Shown here one piece after another: positions 1 to 5,101 of a DNA stretch of 8,792 bases. Every line of letters begins with the position of its first letter. Position 1 is the first letter of the stretch. The position numbers and the translations under genes were made by a program. The DNA is from a bacterium (GTDB lineage Bacteria; Patescibacteriota; Minisyncoccia; Minisyncoccales; UBA10102). Location of the stretch: contig JAUYJZ010000022.1 of the NCBI GenBank assembly GCA_030698465.1, positions 1 to 8,792 on the forward strand, read 5' to 3'. Under the pieces are notes generated by a model that was not told the origin of the DNA, did no database searches, and saw nothing but the letters and a program-made list of their open reading frames with translations.

Positions 1-2772
1 GTTAGCGAGAGAAACAACTGTTGCCCATCTGTGGCCCCGCAAGATAACGTTGCTTCTGTTAATTTGGATTGCAGAGGAAATGGTAAACGTGCCTTCAGAC
101 AGCTGCACCGTGCCTCCACTGGAAGGAAGAGCGTCAATGGCGGCCTGGATTTCTACTTCGTCGGCGGTGCCGTCTGTTGCATAGTCGCACCGGTCCGTAT
201 CCTTGGCATTGCTCGCGCATACGGTAAAGGTCGGCCCGGTGGACTGCGCTGTTTTCTGCACGGTGGCGTCGTCAAACTTGAATCCGCCGGATGTTGACTC
301 AACAATTCCAGCCACGGTGAGGGCCTGCGAAGGAGTAAGCGTGCCAATGCCGACGTTACCACCTGTAAATATGGCAGAATAGTTGTTCACGGCTCCACTT
401 GGGGCTGCTACTGCCAAGCCATAGGAATTTGTGGCGGCTCCTGTTCCCGTAACATCTGCCGTTGCTATCTGAAGGCCATAAGCGTTGGTAAGGGTTTGGT
501 TGGTGCCAGAAGAAGGAGGACCTGTAATGTACAGATTGGCAGCGTCCGTGGTGGTAACCGTAAGATTGGTGGCAACCAATACGGGCTGGGCAAAACTGGT
601 GAATGCTTGGCTAGCTGCAGTGCCAGAATCTGCTGTGTTGTTGTCGGTGAATATTTGATTTTGAATTTCAAGAATACTGCCCGCTATTCCAGGGGTTCCA
701 GAGAAATCAGCAGAGTTGAGAACAAAGGAATTAAAGGGATTGAGGGTTAAGTCCCCTGCCACAGTGGAAATAGTGGTGGCCTCCTGAAAGGTGGCGGTGT
801 TTGCATAGATGGTAAGGGTGTCTGTGCCATTGTCTCCCAGAATGGTGTTTCCCTCCACGGTAAGGTCCCCTATAACGGTGGCGCTCCCCGTGGTGATGGA
901 ACCCTCCAGAATGAGGTTTCTGCCATAGATGTCGCCTTCAGCATCCACGGCAAAGACCACGCTCCCCCCCACTGCTGCTGTGAAAAGATTGCCGTCTCCA
1001 ATAGAGCTTGCAGGATTAATGTACAGGGGGGCGTCGTCTTGATTCCAGGTTGCAGAACCCGTAACCCAGGCGCCGGTGTGAACTAGGGTAGGAACCCTTG
1101 TGAAAAGGGCCTGGCCGTTAAAGGTAAGGGTGTCTGCTGCGTCTCCCAGGGTGATGTCTCCGGTAAAGGAAGAAGTACCCTCTACCAAGAGGTCCCCCTG
1201 CAAGGTGACCTGCGCTGCTGCGATAACCGGGTTGTTGAAGGTAGAGGTTGCATTTACGGTGAGTATGTCGTTTGGGGTAGAGCCAATAACCGTATATCTT
1301 CCTGCAGAAAAATTCCTGCCCACAGAAAGGTCGGTGACCCCAAGGCTGTCAAAGATTCCCGGACCCTGAAATACATTGGAACCCTGGTAGTAAGCGGTTC
1401 CTCCCTGCTGGTAGACAACTTGGGAAACGCCTGGAGGACCTTGGAGTCCTGGGGAGCCAGCAGGTCCCGAAGGCCCTGCAACGCCCTGAAGACCCCGCGG
1501 CCCTGGAGTACCTTCCAGGGTTTTTATTTCGTCTAACTTTGATTCCAGTTCAGTGATCCTTGGTTCGACCAAGGATTCATCCTTGGCTAAACCAAGGTCC
1601 CTCGCTGGTCCCCACCAGGGTAAAAAGACAAAGTTTGCCACATCAGAAACAAAGTTTTGTATGGGGTCTACAATAATTCTAACAACCCCATTCACTACTG
1701 TATGCACTACATCCTCTGCGCTCTCATTGAGAGAAGTGTATCCTCGAACTATTGTGCTCCCAACCTCTTTTACTCCGAGGGCAAGGTTCTTTGCACCCTG
1801 TCTCAAGATCTGCAAAACAACTCGCCCTGCCTCCTGAACATTTTCTCCTCCTTTGCTCAACCATTCAAAGTATAAAGTTAGCCCCCGATACACTGCATTG
1901 TCCAGATTCTGGGAGACTGCTTGAATACCCTTGAGGTCTTCTTGAAGTCCTCTTTCAAGCCAATTGTTCCAGGCGCCATAGTCCTTCACGGCATTTTCTG
2001 GCAAGGAAACAATTCCTTGACGGAGCCATTTTATGTATTCTCTGGCAAGATCCCCTGCAGCTGCGGGGCTGGAGATGCCATGGCTAAATCCCTCACCAAA
2101 GTCTTGCTCAAAAGCAGGTGTTCGCCTTTTCAGCTCGCTGATTCCTAAGGGAATATTGCTCGCTGCGCTCCCAAATCCCTCTCCCAGATTTTGCACAAAG
2201 CCATCAAGGGCAGCCGCATGCCTGCTTGCTCCGGTGTTAAACCCTTCTGCAAATTGATTAACACTCAAAGCAAAAGTTCTTGCCGTCTTTAACGCAGCTT
2301 GGTCAAAACCTTCCCCCAAATCCTGTACACTTCCTGCAAGTTCGCGGCCCAACTGGTGCCAGGCATCCTTACCAAAAGCAGCTCCAGAGAAAAGCACAAA
2401 CACGATTGCTGCTGTTGCAATACCAAATCGAAAAGCAGCAAACGGACTCACTGGAGCCCGCTGATGTATAACTTGAAGATCTTGTGCGGTTAACTCAATT
2501 GGAAGATTTTCTGGTGGAGATATTTCTTTGTGAATACCATTTCCTTTTTTGTGCTCCTTTACCTGTTCAATATGCCCAATATGTTCGATGTGCCCAATAT
2601 GTTCGATGTATTCTTTCAGCCACTCATTCGTTGTCACCCAATTTCTTCCCAGCTTTATCGCTTTCAACTTTCCCTGTCTGGCACGCAAGCTCAAATACTC
2701 TTGCGAATGGTTGCAGAGTTCTGATGCCTTTTGCAAAGACAGGTATCCAATTTGTGTGTCTTTCTTGTGCAT
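1..2772 (-). CDS. Giant HTH-membrane-anchored, collagen-like / beta-helix surface protein (3' end outside window)
   Basis: An uninterrupted frame of 924 codons runs from ATG at 2772 to position 1 with no stop, so the C-terminus is missing. Seen in order: residues 8-57 resemble an excisionase/MerR-like HTH (YLSLQKASELC, LKAIKLGRNWVTTNEWL); a His/Glu/Ile/Gly repeat at 56-69; one hydrophobic membrane segment about 113-134; four degenerate repeats with a GEGF-type core (150-230); a helical region to about 385; a palindrome-encoded stretch 393-405; a short coiled-coil-like segment 405-420; nine Gly-X-Y triplets 421-447; beta-rich modules such as GDLLVEGTSSFTGDITLGD (525-543) and GDLTVEGNTILGD (635-647); NVGIGTLTPSQALTVAG (806-822); then, from about 860, the opening of a pectate-lyase/tailspike-like beta-helix (ADEVEIQAAIDALPSSGGTV). 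I infer an inner-membrane-anchored fibre or adhesin whose N-terminus stays in the cytoplasm. Function is unknown. It sits downstream of rodA, beyond that gene's terminator, so it is probably transcribed separately. No good Shine-Dalgarno precedes the ATG. Confidence 0.9.
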   Translation of the reverse strand, partial: MHKKDTQIGYLSLQKASELCNHSQEYLSLRARQGKLKAIKLGRNWVTTNEWLKEYIEHIGHIEHIGHIEQVKEHKKGNGIHKEISPPENLPIELTAQDLQVIHQRAPVSPFAAFRFGIATAAIVFVLFSGAAFGKDAWHQLGRELAGSVQDLGEGFDQAALKTARTFALSVNQFAEGFNTGASRHAAALDGFVQNLGEGFGSAASNIPLGISELKRRTPAFEQDFGEGFSHGISSPAAAGDLAREYIKWLRQGIVSLPENAVKDYGAWNNWLERGLQEDLKGIQAVSQNLDNAVYRGLTLYFEWLSKGGENVQEAGRVVLQILRQGAKNLALGVKEVGSTIVRGYTSLNESAEDVVHTVVNGVVRIIVDPIQNFVSDVANFVFLPWWGPARDLGLAKDESLVEPRITELESKLDEIKTLEGTPGPRGLQGVAGPSGPAGSPGLQGPPGVSQVVYQQGGTAYYQGSNVFQGPGIFDSLGVTDLSVGRNFSAGRYTVIGSTPNDILTVNATSTFNNPVIAAAQVTLQGDLLVEGTSSFTGDITLGDAADTLTFNGQALFTRVPTLVHTGAWVTGSATWNQDDAPLYINPASSIGDGNLFTAAVGGSVVFAVDAEGDIYGRNLILEGSITTGSATVIGDLTVEGNTILGDNGTDTLTIYANTATFQEATTISTVAGDLTLNPFNSFVLNSADFSGTPGIAGSILEIQNQIFTDNNTADSGTAASQAFTSFAQPVLVATNLTVTTTDAANLYITGPPSSGTNQTLTNAYGLQIATADVTGTGAATNSYGLAVAAPSGAVNNYSAIFTGGNVGIGTLTPSQALTVAGIVESTSGGFKFDDATVQKTAQSTGPTFTVCASNAKDTDRCDYATDGTADEVEIQAAIDALPSSGGTVQLSEGTFTISSAIQINRSNVILRGHRWATVVSLAN
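1558..1597 (-). repeat. In-frame palindromic element copy in giant gene
   Basis: On the minus strand the core (1559-1596, 38 bp) reads CTTG-N7-CAAGGAT-GA-ATCCTTG-N7-CAAG. It holds two local hairpins (ATCCTTGGT/ACCAAGGAT at 1556-1576, CCTTGG/CCAAGG at 1581-1597) joined by an eight-base complement around the centre. It encodes LGLAKDESLVEPR (residues 393-405), between the helical region and the collagen-like stretch. The layout, length and reading frame match the palindrome in ligA (6752-6789), with 24 of 38 bases identical by hand count. I infer a dispersed coding palindrome family. Confidence 0.7.
2565..2608 (-). repeat. 18-bp tandem repeat within giant gene
   Basis: Two perfect adjacent 18-bp copies (plus-strand unit TGCCCAATATGTTCGATG at 2573-2590 and 2591-2608) follow a partial, diverged copy from about 2565. 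They encode HIEHIG units (about residues 56-69), a His-rich linker between the HTH domain and the membrane segment. Unit length is a multiple of three, so copy-number changes would alter linker length without shifting frame. Confidence 0.85.
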
Positions 2773-2810
2773 AACCTGTGGGATATTCTGGGGAAAAACG
2801 GTGTAAAGAA

Positions 2811-2838
2811 TTTATCTTGACCCTTCACCTTTTGTAAA
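2811..2838 (-). promoter_or_regulatory. Candidate promoter for the giant gene
   Basis: On the minus strand TTTACA (2838-2833) is separated by 16 bases from GATAAA (2816-2811), about 39 bp before the ATG at 2772. Each box matches consensus only partly. The boxes overlap the perfect hairpin at 2820-2849, which could act as an operator. Weak evidence from sequence alone. Confidence 0.3.
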
Positions 2839-2849
2839 AGGTGAAGGGT
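2820..2849. repeat. Perfect 14-bp inverted repeat, ACCCTTCACC family
   Basis: ACCCTTCACCTTTT (2820-2833) and AAAAGGTGAAGGGT (2836-2849) are exact reverse complements with a 2-base loop (GT). The outer ten bases of each arm recur in the hairpin upstream of the transposase (4997-5034). The palindrome sits upstream of the giant gene and touches the -35 box of the plus-strand promoter. It could be a transposase-mobilised palindrome, an operator, or both. No T-run follows closely on either strand, so a terminator is less likely. Confidence 0.8.
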
Positions 2850-2876
2850 TGACAAACATGGCTTTTTTGGTACACT
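2849..2876 (+). promoter_or_regulatory. Plus-strand sigma70-type promoter candidate
   Basis: A consensus -35 box TTGACA (2849-2854), a 16-base spacer and a -10 box TACACT (2871-2876, four of six to TATAAT) predict a start near 2883. No long plus-strand gene follows, but a self-paired, U-tailed sequence begins exactly there (see the ncRNA at 2883). Confidence 0.5.
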
Positions 2877-2882
2877 AGAAAC

Positions 2883-2949
2883 CGAAAACCTCAACGAAAA
2901 ACTCCTTTTGCGGCCAAGCAGAGGAATGGATCGGGGGGGTTTTCTTTTT
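2883..2949 (+). ncRNA. Candidate small structured RNA (about 65 nt) with terminator-like end
   Basis: The predicted transcript from the promoter at 2849 folds on itself. GAAAACCTC (2884-2892) pairs with GGGGTTTTC (2936-2944, one G-U). Inside, CTTTTGC and GCAGAGG (2918-2924) pair with two G-U pairs around a GGCCAA loop (2912-2917). T residues at 2940-2949 (TTTTCTTTTT) follow the G run, like an intrinsic terminator. The 5' end therefore pairs with the 3' end, typical of a stand-alone sRNA. I see no match to 4.5S, 6S, tmRNA or RNase P cores. An alternative is a leader for a 39-codon ORF at 2926-3045, but its GAGGA abuts the ATG and the terminator-like run lies inside it. Confidence 0.4.
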
Positions 2950-2988
2950 GCCAAGGAACTACTGGAATATATTATTACATTATCCGCG

Positions 2989-3012
2989 AAACAAAACCCC
3001 CCGTCAAGGGGG
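2989..3012 (-). terminator. Intrinsic terminator downstream of rodA
   Basis: On the minus strand CCCCC (3012-3008), loop TTGAC, GGGGGG (3002-2997) is followed by TTTTGTTT (2996-2989): a G/C-only stem plus a U-rich tail about 30 bp after the rodA stop. It separates rodA from the giant gene's transcription unit. Confidence 0.65.
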
Positions 3013-3023
3013 AATGTGTGGAT

Positions 3024-3041
3024 AACCGATACGTATCGGTT
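3024..3041. repeat. Loop-less 18-bp perfect palindrome next to rodA stop
   Basis: AACCGATAC/GTATCGGTT is an exact 18-bp palindrome that begins at the base after the rodA TAA codon (3044-3042). On the plus strand it is followed by a short T run. With no unpaired loop it is more likely a protein-binding site or palindromic repeat than a good RNA hairpin. It may also assist the G/C terminator just downstream. Confidence 0.7.
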
Positions 3042-4142
3042 TTAGTAGTCCGAGTGCTTTTTTATACTCAAAAGCAGCCCCAGTCCTGCATACATGGCAA
3101 GTAAGGAAGATCCCCCATAACTCACCAAGGGCAGGGAAAGACCAATGATGGGCAAAAGGCCCAGGTTCATGCCCACGTTCACTACAAATTGGAGGATAAA
3201 CAGGGTAACAAACCCAGCCACAATGAGCCGGGGAAAGTTGTTTTGAGCTTGCAGACCGATTTTAAACATTCGGTACAGTAGGACTAGAAACATAAAAAGG
3301 AGCAAAATCACCCCAAAGAACCCAAATTCCTCTGCTATTGCGGCAAAAACGAAATCGGTCTGGGGCTCTGATAAGAATCCATACTGGGTTTGGCTGCCCT
3401 GCCCTATTCCTTGGCCTACAAGGCCTCCGTTGCCAATGGCAACCTTGGACTGGGCCTGGCTCCATCCAATGCCTAGGGGGTCCAATTCTGGCTCCACAAA
3501 GCTGATAATCCGAGCTTTCTGGTAGTCCTGGAGTAAAACACCCCATCCAAAAGAGAAAAGAACAGCAGCTATGGCAAGCAAAACAAGAAAATGGCGCAAT
3601 TTAATGCCAGAAATAAGGAGAAGAACAACCCAAAGTATGGCCAGTAAAGAAGCGGAACCAAGATCTGGTTGAAAGAAGATAAGGAGGATTGGAATACCAA
3701 AATAAATACCTGATAGCAATATATGTCGTATTCGGTACATTTCAATGTGTCTAAGGGAGAAAAACTTTGCCATTAAGACAAGGAGCACGATCTTCACATA
3801 TTCAATAGGATCAACGGAAAGACCTCCAATCTTATACCAGCTTTTTACCCCTCGTATTTCTGGGGCCAAGAAGAATAACCCTGCCAAGGCAAAAACCCCA
3901 AGAATCCACAAAATAAGAAGGAAATAAGGGTCATTTCTCAAAAGCCGGTAGTCAAACATGGATATCCCAAACATAACTACTATACCTATGCCGAGAAAGA
4001 AGATTTGCTTTTGAAAATTGCCAAAATCTTCAAGCCCAATTGATGAACTATATAGAGAAACAAGGCCAAAAATCGACAAGAGTATGGCAGTTCCGGCAAT
4101 GGGCCAATCAATGCCTCGAAGCTGAGTGAGAACAGTGTTCAT
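3042..4142 (-). CDS. rodA: RodA/FtsW-family SEDS peptidoglycan glycosyltransferase (rod-shape type)
   Basis: A 366-residue polytopic membrane protein of the SEDS family, which polymerises lipid II glycan strands with a partner transpeptidase during lateral wall growth. The N-terminus (LRGIDWPIAGTAILLSIFGL) is typical of RodA and supports the ATG at 4142. About ten hydrophobic segments span the protein. Family motifs visible: RGVKSW (97-102), E114 and K117 of the usual QPSE..K loop, FQPDLGSA (157-164), QTDFVFAAIAEEFG (261-274) with D263 at the place of the essential SEDS aspartate, and SLPLVSYGGSSLL (336-348). Length is normal for RodA. One oddity: the usual QPSE is DPIE here, keeping the Glu. 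The gene stands about 115 bp downstream of the transposase and ends in an intrinsic terminator. No Shine-Dalgarno is evident. RodA is preferred over FtsW because of the IDW start and motif spelling. Confidence 0.93.
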   Translation of the reverse strand: MNTVLTQLRGIDWPIAGTAILLSIFGLVSLYSSSIGLEDFGNFQKQIFFLGIGIVVMFGISMFDYRLLRNDPYFLLILWILGVFALAGLFFLAPEIRGVKSWYKIGGLSVDPIEYVKIVLLVLMAKFFSLRHIEMYRIRHILLSGIYFGIPILLIFFQPDLGSASLLAILWVVLLLISGIKLRHFLVLLAIAAVLFSFGWGVLLQDYQKARIISFVEPELDPLGIGWSQAQSKVAIGNGGLVGQGIGQGSQTQYGFLSEPQTDFVFAAIAEEFGFFGVILLLFMFLVLLYRMFKIGLQAQNNFPRLIVAGFVTLFILQFVVNVGMNLGLLPIIGLSLPLVSYGGSSLLAMYAGLGLLLSIKKHSDY

Positions 4143-4256
4143 GGGGTGGTTTAATTTTAGGTGTATATAGTAAGAGATATCCCTATATTAAACTTCCTCC
4201 TATTTCCCGCTATTAAACAAATTATGCCACAGGTTAAACGTTTAAAACTAGGAAAA

Positions 4257-4961
4257 TCAATCTAAAAAGAGATTTCTCCTCAATGTCTCTCCTTTATTGG
4301 AAAACTCCTCAATATAGTCTCGGTAATCCTCTCTGGTGGCAAAAAAATCCTCTCCTAGTATCTTTACAAGGTTCCCCCTGCCTTCCTTTGAAAGAAGGTG
4401 CGACACACGATTTCCAAACAAATCAGGAAAACTGGAGTAAGGATATCCAGACAAGGCCTCGGTACCAAGAATATCCATGACTCTCTTTATGTTAATGTAT
4501 TTCACAATGCTCTCCAACTGTTTTGGGTTGATGATGGGGGCTGCCTTAAACCTGCCCTCAAACAGCGTCCCGGTTCTTTTGTTTTTCAGGTTGTAATACT
4601 TTGCAAAACCGAGATTGAGCTTTTGCATATACAAGGGAATCCCTTCTTTTTTTGCGGGAACCAATCCAAGATGGTACCGTTCTTTTCCCAAAGCAAAACT
4701 AAAAAGATGCACTAAGGGATCATGCTCTGCAACTACAAACCCTTTGGGAATTTCCCCGCCTTGCAAGAGGGCATTTGATATTTCAAAGATATTCTTTCGA
4801 TAGAGATTAATCACTGGGCGCCCAACATTGGCGGCATACATTTGAAACACAAATCTGGCCCGATCTTCTTCCTTGCCAAAAATCTCCTTTCCCTCCATGG
4901 CCTTGCCTGAAATATGATAGGGACGGATTTTTTCTGTGAGAATCTCTTTTCGCTTTGGCAT
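4257..4961 (-). CDS. REP-associated (Y1/HUH-type) transposase-like protein with altered HUH motif
   Basis: 234 residues matching the Y1 transposase / RAYT family, single-strand DNA endonucleases that act on palindromic repeats. Recognisable blocks: RPYHISGKAMEGKEIFGKEED (start of the fold, 13-33), PLVHLFSFALGKERYHLGLV (82-101), YMQKLNLGFAKYYNLKNKRT and GTLFEGRFK (111-139), IVKYINIKRV (152-161) and SGYPYSSF (171-178). In the family the second block normally ends in H-x-H (metal ligands); here it is R95-Y96-H97, so the first His is lost (codon CGG). The likely nucleophile, the Tyr of the KYI block, is kept (Y155), but the usual NPV after it reads KRV. The protein is full length without frameshift, so it is probably expressed; activity is uncertain and it may be domesticated. 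The imperfect palindrome at 4985-5043, about 25 bp upstream, is a plausible substrate or regulator. Confidence 0.82.
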   Translation of the reverse strand: MPKRKEILTEKIRPYHISGKAMEGKEIFGKEEDRARFVFQMYAANVGRPVINLYRKNIFEISNALLQGGEIPKGFVVAEHDPLVHLFSFALGKERYHLGLVPAKKEGIPLYMQKLNLGFAKYYNLKNKRTGTLFEGRFKAAPIINPKQLESIVKYINIKRVMDILGTEALSGYPYSSFPDLFGNRVSHLLSKEGRGNLVKILGEDFFATREDYRDYIEEFSNKGETLRRNLFLD

Positions 4962-4984
4962 ACATTAAGCATACCAAACAATAA

Positions 4985-5043
4985 ACCGGCGTGTAAACCC
5001 TTCACCCACCTTTACACACCTGTGGGTGAAGGGTAAAGCCGGT
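4985..5043. repeat. 59-bp imperfect hairpin upstream of the transposase (REP-like)
   Basis: An outer stem ACCGGC/GCCGGT (4985-4990, 5038-5043), an internal loop, and a 13-bp perfect stem ACCCTTCACCCAC/GTGGGTGAAGGGT (4997-5009, 5022-5034) around a 12-base loop. GTGTAAA (4991-4997) can instead pair with TTTACAC (5011-5017), giving a competing fold. On the minus strand the element is preceded directly by GGAG, reminiscent of the short foot sequence beside REPs. The ten-base arm ACCCTTCACC also heads the hairpin at 2820-2849. RAYT genes commonly lie beside their cognate palindromes; that link is inferred here. Confidence 0.7.
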
Positions 5044-5059
5044 CTCCCCCCTCTCGGTC

Positions 5060-5101
5060 AACTTAGTTCGGTTAAGTTTGCAAACTTAACCGAACTAAGT
5101 T
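5060..5101. repeat. Loop-less 42-bp perfect palindrome overlapping the ligA stop
   Basis: Bases 5061-5080 are the exact reverse complement of 5081-5100, and the flanking A5060/T5101 also match, giving 21-bp arms with no spacer. The ligA stop TAG (5097-5095) and its last codons lie in the right end of the palindrome. No T-run follows on the minus strand (next comes a G-rich stretch), so it is not a classic intrinsic terminator, though the RNA could still form a strong 3' stem. It is unlike the ACCCTTCACC family in sequence. Confidence 0.85.

Noticed and set aside
2002..2019. CAAGGAA-4-TTCCTTG inverted repeat in the giant gene as a third copy of the coding palindrome
   Set aside because: It has the central block only loosely and lacks the outer CTTG/CAAG halves and the 2-base centre.
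1100..2774. Many plus-strand ORFs of 60-96 codons opposite the giant gene
   Set aside because: They are mirror frames of a long coding region with clear domains on the minus strand; no family resemblance or start signals.
2691..2954. An 87-codon minus-strand ORF overlapping the start of the giant gene
   Set aside because: It lies out of frame across the hairpin, promoter region and the N-terminus of a well-supported gene, and its composition is not protein-like.
2926..3045. A 39-codon plus-strand ORF (begins MDRGGFLFAKELLEY) downstream of the plus-strand promoter
   Set aside because: The purine-rich GAGGA touches the ATG with no spacing, the ORF runs through two palindromes/terminators, and it ends in the rodA stop region; a structured RNA explains the 5' part better.
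4234..4245. TTAAACGTTTAA palindrome between the transposase and rodA as a terminator or operator
   Set aside because: Short, A/T-only apart from its centre, and with no U-tail; expected by chance in AT-rich intergenic DNA.
4811..5005. A 64-codon minus-strand ORF overlapping the transposase 5' end, suggesting a frameshifted transposase
   Set aside because: The main frame already contains the full N-terminal family block (RPYHISGK...), so no frameshift is needed.
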